64,000 nt of DNA from Streptomyces sp. NBC_00259 (GTDB taxonomy: Bacteria; Actinomycetota; Actinomycetes; Streptomycetales; Streptomycetaceae). The notes under the pieces are model-generated. The model saw nothing but the letters and a program-made list of their open reading frames with translations. It ran no database searches and was not told where the DNA came from. The DNA is taken from the NCBI RefSeq assembly GCF_036181745.1, contig NZ_CP108080.1, positions 4,467,501-4,531,500 on the forward strand, given 5' to 3'. Shown in pieces: positions 35,260 through 44,085 of the stretch (the stretch's first letter is position 1; every line of letters starts with the position of its first letter). A program made the translations under genes and the position numbers.

Positions 35260-36120
35260 TCACTGGTCGTACACGGTTCCGGGCACCGGCTTGGCGGGGT
35301 GGAGGAGTTCGGGGACCGTGACGAAGGTGTAGCCGCGCTTCTTCAGCTCGGTGATGATCGCGGGCACGGCGGGGACGGTGCCGTCGTAGATGTCGTGGAG
35401 CAGGATGATGCCGTCCCGGTCGGCCTGGTCGAGGGTGCGCTCTGCGATCAGGGCCGAGTCCGTGGTGGAGAAGTCCTTCGCGGTGGTGCTCCACAGCACC
35501 AGGGAGAGGCCGAGCTCCTTGCTGACGGCCGTGACGTCGTCGTTGATCCGGCCCTGCGGCGGGCGCATCAGGGTGGGCTTCTTGCCGGTGATGGCGGCTA
35601 TGGCGTCCTGAGTGCGGGCCAGTTCGTCGCGTATGGCGTCCTTGTCGAGCGTGTCGAGCCGTTCGTGGGTCCAGGTGTGGTTGGCCACCTCATGGCCCTC
35701 GGCGGCGAGGCGGCGCACGGTCTCCGGGTACTTGAGCACGTGGTTCTCGCCCAGCAGGAAGAAGGTGGCGTGGACCTTCTCCTTCTTGAGGATGTCGAGG
35801 AGCTGGGGAGTGTCCTTACCGGGCCCGCCGTCGAAGGTCAGGGCGATGCACTTGGCCTTCTCGCAGTCGACCGGCGCCTTGGCGGAGGCCGCGTTGCGTC
35901 CGGCGGAGCCCGCTGCCTGGGACTTCCCGTCCCCTGCGGTCGAGGCTGCGGGGTTCTCCAGCGCGTCTGCGCGGGCCTCGGAGGGTGAGACGCGGTCCAT
36001 CGAGCAGCCGGTGAGAGCGACTGCGGCGAGGGACATCGCGGCGAGTGCGGAGGCGATCCTGAGCCGGGTCCGACCCGCCGTGCCGGGGCTGGTGGTCGTG
36101 GTGTCGGAGGTTTCGGGCAT
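35260..36120 (-). CDS. Secreted polysaccharide deacetylase (NodB family) lipoprotein
   Basis: 286 residues from ATG 36120, GGGAG upstream. Signal sequence with lipobox LTGC at about residue 39. The NodB domain starts IALTFDGGPGKDTPQLLDIL (catalytic and metal Asp; the usual DDGP is DGGP). The His-x3-His motif is NHTWTHERL, then LMRPPQGRINDD and ILLHDIYDG follow. Substitution of the second Asp may affect metal binding. The likely substrate is cell-wall glycan. It is divergent from padR with operator-like sites between. Confidence 0.9.
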   Translation of the reverse strand: MPETSDTTTTSPGTAGRTRLRIASALAAMSLAAVALTGCSMDRVSPSEARADALENPAASTAGDGKSQAAGSAGRNAASAKAPVDCEKAKCIALTFDGGPGKDTPQLLDILKKEKVHATFFLLGENHVLKYPETVRRLAAEGHEVANHTWTHERLDTLDKDAIRDELARTQDAIAAITGKKPTLMRPPQGRINDDVTAVSKELGLSLVLWSTTAKDFSTTDSALIAERTLDQADRDGIILLHDIYDGTVPAVPAIITELKKRGYTFVTVPELLHPAKPVPGTVYDQ

Positions 36121-36216
36121 GGCGGTGCTTCTCCCTGTGGGGGGGCTTGGTCCTGGTGTGAGCGCGCAACGGGGCACGGCGAGTGCCGCGATCGATCGGC
36201 CGTGCACGCAGATCCG

Positions 36217-36252
36217 ACTATACATAGTGCGTATACGTGCGGTGTATACACC
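36217..36252 (-). promoter_or_regulatory. Candidate deacetylase promoter with PadR-type operator
   Basis: On the minus strand TATAGT (36222-36217) is a good -10. The palindrome GCGGTGTATACACC (36239-36252) lies 16 bp upstream of it, at the -35 position. A near-identical sequence lies in front of padR. Confidence 0.55.
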
Positions 36253-36386
36253 CTGCGACTAGCGCACGAAGCCCAAGGGCGCAGTCATGAATCTCCAGAT
36301 CAGATGCCGCGCGAGGTCCGACATTCACGTTCCCCGCAGCCCGGCCGGGGAGCGGCCCCATCGCCTGTGCGCGATCAACTGTGCAT

Positions 36387-36417
36387 GCGGTATATACACC
36401 GCTTGTATAGTGCTCGC
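36387..36417 (+). promoter_or_regulatory. padR promoter and operator; probable leaderless start
   Basis: GCGGTATATACACC (36387-36400) matches the other operator at 13 of 14 bases. The -10 TATAGT is at 36406-36411, so transcription should start at about 36418, the A of the padR ATG. No Shine-Dalgarno is present. Binding here would block the promoter. Confidence 0.6.
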
Positions 36418-36942
36418 ATGTCCATCGGCCACACATTGCTCGGACTCCTGGAGTCCGGCCCGCGTCACGGCTACGACCTCAAGCGCGCCTTCGACGAGAA
36501 GTTCGGTCACGACCGGCCTCTCGCCTACGGCCAGGTCTACGCGACGATGTCCCGCCTGCTGAAGAACGGCCTTGTCGAGGTCGACGGTGTCGAGGCAGGC
36601 GGTGGTCCTGAGCGCAAGCGGTACGCCATCACCGGAGCCGGGGTCACCGACGTCGCCCAGTGGCTCGCCACACCCGAGAAGCCGGAGCCGTACCTCCAGT
36701 CGACCCTGTACACGAAGGTCGTCCTCGCGCTGCTCACCGGCCGCAGTGCAGGTGAGCTGCTGGAGACGCAGCGTGCGGAGCATCTGCGGCTGATGCGTGA
36801 CCTCACCCGTCGCAAGCAGGGTGGTGACCTGGCGGACCAGCTCATCTGCGACCACGCGCTGTTCCACCTGGAAGCCGATCTGCGCTGGCTGGAGCTGACC
36901 GCCGCCCGGCTCGACCAGCTGGCGAAGGAGCTCGCCAGGTGA
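36418..36942 (+). CDS. PadR-family repressor
   Basis: 174 residues. Winged helix at about 1-85: SIGHTLLGLLESGPRHGYDL, YGQVYATMSRLLKNGLVEVD and the wing GPERKRYAITGAG. A C-terminal helical dimerisation part follows (PYLQSTLYTKVVLALLTGRSA). PadR proteins of this type repress an adjacent efflux pump and release on ligand binding. The stop overlaps the ABC ATPase start (GTGA), so all three genes are one operon. The ATG follows a -10 box directly, with no ribosome-binding site. Confidence 0.92.
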   Translation: MSIGHTLLGLLESGPRHGYDLKRAFDEKFGHDRPLAYGQVYATMSRLLKNGLVEVDGVEAGGGPERKRYAITGAGVTDVAQWLATPEKPEPYLQSTLYTKVVLALLTGRSAGELLETQRAEHLRLMRDLTRRKQGGDLADQLICDHALFHLEADLRWLELTAARLDQLAKELAR

Positions 36943-37619
36943 GCGGGCCTCTGCTCACGGCGACCGCACTGCACAAGGTGTACGGGCCCACGACCGCCCT
37001 CGACGGTGCCGAGTTCGCGGTCGACGCGGGCGAGATCGTCGCCGTCATGGGCCCTTCCGGGTCCGGCAAGTCGACTCTGCTGCACTGCCTCGCCGGAATC
37101 GTCACCCCCGACTCGGGCGCCATCACCTACGACGGCCGTGAACTGTCGGCGATGAGCGACACGGAACGCAGCGCCCTGCGGCGCGGCGACTTCGGCTTCG
37201 TCTTCCAGTTCGGCCAGCTCGTACCCGAGTTGACCTGCGTGGAGAACGTCGCACTGCCTCTGCGGCTGAACGGCGTCCGCCGCAAGGACGCCGAGCGCAA
37301 GGCGGGGGAGTGGCTGGAGCGCCTGGAGGTCGCCGAGGTGAGGCAGAAGAGGCCCGGTGAGGTCTCCGGCGGTCAGGGGCAGCGCGTCGCCGTGGCCCGC
37401 GCGCTGGTCACGTCGCCGCGGGTGCTCTTCGCCGACGAACCGACCGGCGCGCTGGACTCGTTCAACGGCGAGCGGGTGATGCAGCTGCTCACCGCCGCTG
37501 CCAGGGACAGCGGTGCCGCGGTCGTCCTGGTGACCCACGAAGCCCGGGTCGCCGCGTACTCCGACCGCGAGGTCTCCGTCCGCGACGGCAAGGTGCGGAG
37601 CACGGTGGGTGTGGCGTGA
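36939..37619 (+). CDS. ABC exporter ATPase (MacB/LolD-like)
   Basis: 226 residues from GTG 36939. Walker A MGPSGSGKSTLLHCL, Q loop FVFQFGQLVPELT, signature VSGGQGQRVAVARAL, Walker B VLFADEPTGALD, H loop VTHEARVA. Length and motifs are those of the ATPases that pair with FtsX/MacB-like permeases, here the next gene (GTGA overlap). Under PadR it is probably a drug or lipid efflux or envelope-stress pump. Confidence 0.94.
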   Translation: MSGPLLTATALHKVYGPTTALDGAEFAVDAGEIVAVMGPSGSGKSTLLHCLAGIVTPDSGAITYDGRELSAMSDTERSALRRGDFGFVFQFGQLVPELTCVENVALPLRLNGVRRKDAERKAGEWLERLEVAEVRQKRPGEVSGGQGQRVAVARALVTSPRVLFADEPTGALDSFNGERVMQLLTAAARDSGAAVVLVTHEARVAAYSDREVSVRDGKVRSTVGVA

Positions 37620-39964
37620 GAAGGGTCCGTGCCTGGGTTCGTGATCTGGCGATGGGTGCCCGGTTCGCCGTGACCGGTGGCCGCCGGGGCTGGACCCGCA
37701 CGATCCTCACCGCCGTCGGTGTGGGCCTGGGTGTCTGCCTGCTGCTGACCGCGGCCTCGGTGCCCCACCTTCTTGAGAGCCGTGACGACCGCGTGGAGGG
37801 CCGTTACGTCATTCCGGTCATGCACGGGGAGGCGAAGCCCTCCGAGCGTTCCTTCCTCTTCGTCGAGACCGAGACGCTCTACCGCGGGGACACGATCAGG
37901 GGCACGGTGTTGCGTCCCGACGGCGGGCGGGCCCCCGTGCCTCCCGGGCTGGCGAAGCTGCCGGGGCCGGGCGAGATGGCCGTCTCCCCGGCACTCGCGG
38001 ATCTGCTCGCCTCCCCCGAGGGGGCGTTGCTGAAGGACCGCCTGCCGTACCGGATCACCGCCACCATCGGTGACCAGGGCCTGGTCGGCCCGAGCGAACT
38101 CTTCTACTACGCGGGCAGCGCCAGTCTCCAAGCCGCTTCCAGCGAGCGTTCCGACGGCTTCGGCTCGCCCATGGGCAGCGACCCGATGAACGCGGTTCTC
38201 CTGCTCGTCATCGTGATGGCCTGCGTGGTCCTGCTCCTGCCGGTGGCCGTGTTCATCGCCACCGCCACGCGCTTCGGCAGCGAGCAGCGTGACCGGCGGC
38301 TGGCCGCGCTGCGTCTGGTCGGCTCCGACCGGGCGATGACGCGGCGGATCGCGGCCGGTGAGTCGCTGTGCGAGTCGCTCTTCGGACTGGTCGCGGGCCT
38401 CGGCATCTTCATGCTCGTACGGCAGTTGGCCGGCTCGGTGACGGTCTGGGGCGTCAACCTGTTCCCGTCCGACCTCATGCCGAACCCGGGCCTGGCCGCG
38501 CTGATCGCCGTCGTGGTGCCGGCCTGCGCGATCGCGGTCACGCTGTTCACCCTGCGCGGCGTGTCGATCGAGCCGCTCGGTGTCGTACGGAACACGGCTC
38601 CCCGGCGGCGCCGGCTCTGGTGGCGTGTGCTGCTGCCGGTCGCGGGGCTCGCCCTGTTGCTGCCCCTGGCCGGCCAGATCGACATGAACGACTCCGACAT
38701 CGCCTCGTATCAGATCGTCGGCGGCTCGCTGCTGCTGCTGCTCGGGATCACCGCGCTGCTGCCGTGGCTGGTGGAGGCCGTGGTCGGCCGGCTGCGCGGA
38801 GGCCCGGTCTCCTGGCAGTTGGCCGTGCGGCGGCTCCAGCTGAGCAGCGGCACGGCGTCCCGTGCCGTCAGCGGCATCATGGTCGCGGCGGCCGGCGGGA
38901 TCGCGCTCCAGATGCTCTTCACCTCCATGCAGAGCGACTTCATGAAGCCGACCGGCATGGACACCGCCCGCGCCCAGCTGTTCACGTCCGTGCCCGGTGC
39001 GGACGGCACCACCAGCCGCGAGATCATCGAGAAGTACGCGGCGACCAAGGGCGTCACCGGCGTGATCGGCACCATCGAGGCCTACGCCGAACGGCCCGGG
39101 CCGCGGCGATCCGGCGAGTCCTACATCCCTACGGCCGGCATCACCGTGGGCGACTGCCCGTCACTGCGGGAGCTGGCGAAACTGCCCTCCTGCAAGGACG
39201 GCGACGTCTTCATCGCCAGTAAGCACGGCAAGCTGCGGCCGCCGGACGAAGATCCGGCACAGCCCGGCGCGCAGGTCGACCTCCACACGCGGTACGGGGC
39301 GGTGAAGGAGACCGAACCCGAGCTGTGGCGCATCCCGGCGACTGCCGAGGCGGTGGACACCCGAACCCACCCGATGGGGCGGATGGACATCACCGGCATT
39401 CTGGCCACGCCGTCCACCATCGACGTGTCGAAGCTGCAGGACCCCACGACCACGGCGATGATCCGGCTCGACCCGAAGGTCCCGGACGCGGCCGAGCACG
39501 CCCGCAACACCGCGGCCGCCATCAACCCCGTGACCGACGTCCGGACGATGCAGAACTTCGAACGGGACAGCCGGTATTCCAGCGTCCGCACCGGGCTGTT
39601 CGTCGGCGCCGCCGTGACCATGCTGGTGGTCGCCGCGTCCATGTTCGTCTCCACCGTCGAACAACTGCGGGAGCGCAGACGACTGCTGTCGGTACTCGTC
39701 GCCTTCGGCACCCCACGCGCCACCCTGAGCTGGTCCGTGCTCTGGCAGACGGCCGTACCCATCGTGATGGGACTCGCCCTCGCGATCACCACCGGCATCG
39801 GCCTCGGCCTCGCGCTGCTGAGGATGATCGACAAACAGGTCACCGACTGGTGGGCGTTCCTGCCCGTCACAGGAGTCGGCGCCGGCCTCATCCTGCTGGT
39901 CACGGCCCTCAGCCTGCCACCGCTGTGGCGCATGACCCGCCCGGACGGACTGCGCACGGAGTGA
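37616..39964 (+). CDS. ABC exporter permease, FtsX-like (about 8-10 TM)
   Basis: 782 residues. The N terminus has one helix (TRTILTAVGVGLGVCLLLTAA), then a soluble outer domain (about 55-175). A helix group follows (NAVLLLVIVMACVVLLLPVAVF, then helices near residues 270 and 310), and in the middle VLLPVAGLALLLPLAG and LLLLLGITALLPWLV. A second outer domain spans about 450-640. The C-terminal FtsX domain is GLFVGAAVTMLVVAASMFVS to VGAGLILLVTALSL. Two FtsX units on one chain make it the sole permease needed. Substrate unknown. Confidence 0.91.
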   Translation: MRRVRAWVRDLAMGARFAVTGGRRGWTRTILTAVGVGLGVCLLLTAASVPHLLESRDDRVEGRYVIPVMHGEAKPSERSFLFVETETLYRGDTIRGTVLRPDGGRAPVPPGLAKLPGPGEMAVSPALADLLASPEGALLKDRLPYRITATIGDQGLVGPSELFYYAGSASLQAASSERSDGFGSPMGSDPMNAVLLLVIVMACVVLLLPVAVFIATATRFGSEQRDRRLAALRLVGSDRAMTRRIAAGESLCESLFGLVAGLGIFMLVRQLAGSVTVWGVNLFPSDLMPNPGLAALIAVVVPACAIAVTLFTLRGVSIEPLGVVRNTAPRRRRLWWRVLLPVAGLALLLPLAGQIDMNDSDIASYQIVGGSLLLLLGITALLPWLVEAVVGRLRGGPVSWQLAVRRLQLSSGTASRAVSGIMVAAAGGIALQMLFTSMQSDFMKPTGMDTARAQLFTSVPGADGTTSREIIEKYAATKGVTGVIGTIEAYAERPGPRRSGESYIPTAGITVGDCPSLRELAKLPSCKDGDVFIASKHGKLRPPDEDPAQPGAQVDLHTRYGAVKETEPELWRIPATAEAVDTRTHPMGRMDITGILATPSTIDVSKLQDPTTTAMIRLDPKVPDAAEHARNTAAAINPVTDVRTMQNFERDSRYSSVRTGLFVGAAVTMLVVAASMFVSTVEQLRERRRLLSVLVAFGTPRATLSWSVLWQTAVPIVMGLALAITTGIGLGLALLRMIDKQVTDWWAFLPVTGVGAGLILLVTALSLPPLWRMTRPDGLRTE

Positions 39965-39989
39965 GAAGCCGCAACGACGTCATCGGTGA

Positions 39990-40019
39990 GCCCCCGGACG
40001 GAATCCGTCCGGGGGCTTT
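39990..40019 (+). terminator. Terminator after the PadR-ABC operon
   Basis: GCCCCCGGACGG/CCGTCCGGGGGC (12 bp, 3-nt loop) followed by TTT, 26 bp after the permease stop. Confidence 0.82.
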
Positions 40020-40098
40020 CCTGCGCGCCGGATCCCGCGGGGGTGCGGATCCCATGGACGTGTCGCACATGAAGGAAACGTGACATACAGGGCGCGAA

Positions 40099-41646
40099 GT
40101 GGACACTGGTCGGGCTCTGCCGTGGTGTTCCTGCCCGGAGGGCCTGACCGAGGGCGAGGTGGCCGAGGTGGCCGAGGTGGCGGAAGCTTCGACGGGCGGC
40201 ACGGACGACGGCGACCGGTCCGTCGAACTCGGGGGCTACCAGCAGGAGCTGAAACGGACGCTCGGCTCCTTCCAGGTATTCGCGATCTCGTTCGCGTTCA
40301 TCTCGGTGGCCGTGGGCATCTTCGCGACGTACGACGAAGTGCTGGTGACCGCGGGACCGGTCGGGATCTGGCTCTGGGTCATCGCGGCGGTGGGGCAGAG
40401 TCTGGTGGCGTTGGTGGTCGCGCAGCTCGCGGCCCGCATCCCGCTCAGCGGCTCCTCCTACCAATGGGCCTCACGGCTGGCCAGCCCGAAGGTCGGCTGG
40501 GGGTTCGGCTGGCTGACCTTCTGCTACCTGGCGATCGGCGTGGTGGCGGTCGACAACGCGCTGGCGAGTCAGGCGTTCATGCCGCTCGTCGGCATCGAGC
40601 CGGACGAGGGCACCGCACGTCTGATCACCCTTGCGGTGCTGCTCGTCCAGACCGTGATCGCCGTGGCCTCGACACGCATCGTCAGCCTGATCAACACGGC
40701 CGCGGTGGGCCTCGAACTGGCGCTCGTCGTGGTGGTGGCGATCGCGCTCGTCATCGCCGTGGCGATCACGGGCAACGGTGCGGCCGGCAACCTCACCTCG
40801 CGCGGTGTCACCGAGAGCGCACCCGACTACTTCGCCGTCGGAGGCGGGCTGATGCTCGCGATGATCATGGGCCTCGCCACGCTCGTCGGCTTCGACTCCG
40901 CGGCGAACCTGGCCGAGGAGGCCAAGGATCCCTACCGCAGCGTGCCGCGCGCGATCGTGGGGTCGGTCGTGGCGGCCGGGCTCCTGGGGATGCTGTTTCT
41001 GATCACGCTCACCCTCGCGATCGACGACATCCCCCGGATCAGCGCCGACGGCTCGCCGGTCGCGGCGATCATGCGGGATCACCTCGGTCCGGCGATGGAG
41101 AGGACGCTGCTGGTCGCGATCACGTTCGCGTTCTTCGGCGCCGGGATCGTGGTGATGGTCTCGTGCGCGCGGCTCGTCTTCGCGATGTCGCGGGACTCAC
41201 GCTTCCCCGCGCACCGGTTGATGCGGCGGGTCAACCCGCGCACGCGGACGCCGATCCCGGCGACGATCCTGATCTTCGTCCTCGGGGTCGTTCTGATGGT
41301 CGTGCTGCCGGGAGCCGCGCTGCTGGAGCTGATCACGGCGTCGACGATCCTCCCGGCGATCACCTACGGCTCGACGATCGTCCTCTACCTGGCGGTGCGC
41401 AAACGACTGGACCGCCGGAAGGGTGCCTTCGACCTCGGGCGCTTCGAGCTGCCGATCGCGATCTGCGCGCTGGTGTGGACGCTGATCGCGCTGTTCGTGC
41501 TGGTGGCACCCCGGGAGGCGCTCGTCTCCGTCGTGATCGTGGTCGGGCTGCTCCTCGTGGGCGGGGTGTTCTTCCTCGGCATGCTGAAGTTCGACCGCGC
41601 GGCGCTGGAGTCCGAGCCCGGGGACGTCAGCGCCTTCCGGCACTGA
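40099..41646 (+). CDS. APC-family amino-acid permease
   Basis: 515 residues with about twelve helices. After about 50 variable residues the first helix region reads GSFQVFAISFAFISVAVGIFATY. The consensus inner part has GSSYQWASRLASPKVGWGFGWL and the helix 6-8 region GFDSAANLAEEAKDPYRSVPRAI, typical of the amino acid/choline (GABA permease-like) branch. The start is unclear: GTG 40099 gives an odd Cys-containing N terminus (PWCSCPEG), and in-frame GTGs at 40159, 40168 and 40177 lie in a 9-bp repeat. The stop is one base from the stop of the facing hydrolase gene. Confidence 0.87.
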   Translation: MDTGRALPWCSCPEGLTEGEVAEVAEVAEASTGGTDDGDRSVELGGYQQELKRTLGSFQVFAISFAFISVAVGIFATYDEVLVTAGPVGIWLWVIAAVGQSLVALVVAQLAARIPLSGSSYQWASRLASPKVGWGFGWLTFCYLAIGVVAVDNALASQAFMPLVGIEPDEGTARLITLAVLLVQTVIAVASTRIVSLINTAAVGLELALVVVVAIALVIAVAITGNGAAGNLTSRGVTESAPDYFAVGGGLMLAMIMGLATLVGFDSAANLAEEAKDPYRSVPRAIVGSVVAAGLLGMLFLITLTLAIDDIPRISADGSPVAAIMRDHLGPAMERTLLVAITFAFFGAGIVVMVSCARLVFAMSRDSRFPAHRLMRRVNPRTRTPIPATILIFVLGVVLMVVLPGAALLELITASTILPAITYGSTIVLYLAVRKRLDRRKGAFDLGRFELPIAICALVWTLIALFVLVAPREALVSVVIVVGLLLVGGVFFLGMLKFDRAALESEPGDVSAFRH

Positions 41647-41647
41647 C

Positions 41648-43369
41648 TCACGGGCGACCGTCATGGCGGGGGACGAGGCCGGCCAGCGCTCCGCCGCCGG
41701 TGGCGACGCCGCCGCTGGGTCTGGGGGCGGAGAAGGGGGGCGTGTCCTGCCGGCACCTCGTTCCGGCCGGCGGGAGGGTGCCGTCGACGAGGTAGCGGCT
41801 CTCGTGTTCCTTCACGCAGCTGCTGGGGTTGATCAGCGCGGTGTGCCCGTACCCGTCGTGGGTGAGCAGGCGGGCGTCGGCCAGTTCCTCGGCCATGGCC
41901 CGCGCGTCCCGGTAGGGCGTGGCGGGGTCGTAGGTGGTGCCGACCACCAGGACGGGGTGCGCCGTCGGCCTGTTCCACGGGCCGCGGTAGCGGTGGGCGG
42001 CGACCGGCCAGGTGGCACAGGGTTCCGAGGCCCAGGTCCAGAAGCGGCCGGCGTCGCCCGCGCGGACGGCGGCGGCCTCCGCCAGGGCGTCGTAGACCGC
42101 GGGGTCGCGCGGATTGGGGCTGTCGGAGCAGAGCACGGCACCGGCCTGCTCGTCGCCGAGGTACGGATTCGGATGCGGGACCGGCGGCGGGGGCGGCAGC
42201 GGGGCCGGTTCCGGGGCGCGGCCCTGCCACAGGTCCTGCAGCTTGTCGGCGAGGGACGTCCATCCGGGGTGGACGACGTAGAGGCTGTTCACCGTGTCAC
42301 CGACCGTACGGCCGTAGGTCCACGCACCCACCGGGTGCGTCCGGAGGCGCCGCATCAACTGGTCGAACTTGTCCCGTGTCGCTTTCGGGCCGCCGGCGGA
42401 GAAGGCGCAGCGGGCGGTGGTGGCGGAGCCGCACAGGGCGAGGAAGCGGTCCAGGGTCGCGGCCGCGCCGGCGTCCGCGCCCATGCGCAGGAACGTCGGG
42501 AGCCGGGGGTCGGCGTCGGACGCGTGGTTCGTCCACGCCAGCGGGTCGATGTTGCTGTCGAGGACCATGGCGCGGACCCGGGCGGGAAAGAGGTTGGCGT
42601 AGGTGGCGCCGAGGATCGTGCCGTAGGAGATCCCGAGGTAGGTGAGTTGCGGGTCGCCCACCGCGCGGCGGAGCTGGTCGAGGTCGCGAGCGGTGTCGTC
42701 GGTCGACACATGGCGCAGAAGCTCCGGGTCACGCTGCTGACAGCCCCGGATCAGTTCCTTGTACGCGGCGATCCAGGCCGCCCGCTGCTGCGCGCCCACC
42801 GGGAAGCCCGCCGGTTTGCCCGACGTCCAGGCCTCGGCCTCCTTGGTACTCGCGAAGCAGTTCACCGCGGTGCTGTTGCCGATTCCGCGTGGATCCCAGC
42901 TGACGACGTCGAACCGCTCCCGTACCTCCCGCGGGAAGAGCTCGTAGTTCTGCGGCATCTGCACCGTTCCCGGGCCGCCGGGGCCGCCGGGGTTGAAGAA
43001 CAGGGTTCCGATGCGCCGTCCGGGGCCGGTCGCCTTGTGCTTGATGACCGCCAGCTCGATGGTGCGGCCTCCGGGATCGCGGTGGTCCAGCGGCACTTTC
43101 GCGGTCGCGCAGTCGAACGGACTGCCCTGGACGCACGGTTTCCAGTCCAGCGTCGGTGCGGGCACCGAAGGCGTCGGCGCGCCGTCCGCCACGGCACGGT
43201 CCGGGCCGGTCAGCACCGTCGAGCAGGTCACCACGGCGGCGATGAGCGCGGCACAGCGGCGACGGCCCTTCACGGGCGCGGATATCGGTGCGGGTGCGGG
43301 TGCGGGTGCGAGTGCGGGGTCGGACATCGGTCCGGATATCGGTCCAGGTATCGGTCCGGGTACGGGCAT
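41648..43369 (-). CDS. Secreted alpha/beta-hydrolase, tripeptidyl-aminopeptidase type
   Basis: 573 residues from ATG 43369, with GGAGGAACGACC ideally placed. A classic export signal (KGRRRCAALIAAVVTCSTVL...AVADG) begins only at about residue 34, after a Pro/Ala/Gly/Ile repeat. The hydrolase has VVSWDPRGIGNS, nucleophile in LGISYGTILGATY, the C-terminal TAP-like domain with Asp in VVGTTYDPATPY, and His in THDGYGHTALI. Such enzymes clip tripeptides or process secreted proteins outside the cell. GTG 43273 would give a normal signal peptide but has no ribosome site. Confidence 0.88.
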   Translation of the reverse strand: MPVPGPIPGPISGPMSDPALAPAPAPAPISAPVKGRRRCAALIAAVVTCSTVLTGPDRAVADGAPTPSVPAPTLDWKPCVQGSPFDCATAKVPLDHRDPGGRTIELAVIKHKATGPGRRIGTLFFNPGGPGGPGTVQMPQNYELFPREVRERFDVVSWDPRGIGNSTAVNCFASTKEAEAWTSGKPAGFPVGAQQRAAWIAAYKELIRGCQQRDPELLRHVSTDDTARDLDQLRRAVGDPQLTYLGISYGTILGATYANLFPARVRAMVLDSNIDPLAWTNHASDADPRLPTFLRMGADAGAAATLDRFLALCGSATTARCAFSAGGPKATRDKFDQLMRRLRTHPVGAWTYGRTVGDTVNSLYVVHPGWTSLADKLQDLWQGRAPEPAPLPPPPPVPHPNPYLGDEQAGAVLCSDSPNPRDPAVYDALAEAAAVRAGDAGRFWTWASEPCATWPVAAHRYRGPWNRPTAHPVLVVGTTYDPATPYRDARAMAEELADARLLTHDGYGHTALINPSSCVKEHESRYLVDGTLPPAGTRCRQDTPPFSAPRPSGGVATGGGALAGLVPRHDGRP

Positions 43370-43642
43370 GGTCGTTCCTCCACGGCCGAGCGTCCGATGC
43401 CACCCCTGCGCTGGACGTCGGCACGCGTCGGTGTCCACGACATCGCGGCCGGAAAGCGTGCGCGAGCCGGCAGCAGCCGAATGGCTGGGCTGCTCCCGCC
43501 GGGGCCGTCGAGACCCGTGCTCCGGGGCACTGATCCCGAGCGGGCCGCGCTCGGCCTTCGGCCGGTACGGGACGTCCTCGCCGGCCGCGCCGGGAACAGC
43601 CCGCGAGGAATAGCCCCTGCCCCTCGGAGACTTGGCCCTTAC
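43370..43642. other. Divergent promoter region, no gene
   Basis: A 273-bp gap between the hydrolase and the PPOX-fold gene. I see no clear promoter or hairpin. Confidence 0.5.
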
Positions 43643-44074
43643 ATGACCACCACACCGTTCAACCCGCGCTCGCTGCTCGCCGAAAGCCGGCTCGGTGTCC
43701 TCGCGACGATCAAGTCGGACGGCCGCCCCCAGCTCTCCCCCGTCATGCCCTTCTACGACCAGGAGGCCGACGTCCTCTACGTCTCGATGACCGAAGGACG
43801 CGCCAAGACGGCGAATCTTCGCCGGGATCCACGAGCCGCGCTGGAGGTCACCGGCCCCGACGGCTGGTCGTGGGCCACGGCGGAGGGCGTGGCGACGCTC
43901 ACCGGACCGGGGACCGATCCCCACGGTCCCGAGGTCGAGGCGCTGGTGGAGTACTACCGGCACGCCGCCGGGGAGCACCCGGACTGGGACGAGTACCGGT
44001 CGGTGATGGTGTCCGAGCGCCGAGTGCTCATGGTGATGCCGGTCGACCACGTGTACGGCGCCAGCATCCGCTGA
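43643..44074 (+). CDS. PPOX-class split-barrel F420/FMN-dependent protein
   Basis: 143 residues. Typical order: FNPRSLLAESRLGVLATIKSDG, RPQLSPVMPFYDQEADVLYVS, GRAKTANLRRDPRAALEV, VEGVATLTG-like segment, and the C-terminal RVLMVMPVDHVYGASIR. Actinobacterial members of this branch often use F420. No Shine-Dalgarno is close to ATG 43643. Its stop is 11 bp from the facing SDR stop. Substrate unknown. Confidence 0.88.
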   Translation: MTTTPFNPRSLLAESRLGVLATIKSDGRPQLSPVMPFYDQEADVLYVSMTEGRAKTANLRRDPRAALEVTGPDGWSWATAEGVATLTGPGTDPHGPEVEALVEYYRHAAGEHPDWDEYRSVMVSERRVLMVMPVDHVYGASIR

Positions 44075-44085
44075 CGGAGGTCAGC

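Noticed and set aside
40080..41795. 571-codon frame from GTG 40080 with a good ribosome site
   Set aside because: The product is Gly/Arg-rich without helices, whereas the overlapping frame is a clear 12-helix permease.
41663..43642. Plus-strand frame leading into the PPOX-fold gene
   Set aside because: Only the part from ATG 43643 has family features; the rest is antisense to the peptidase gene.
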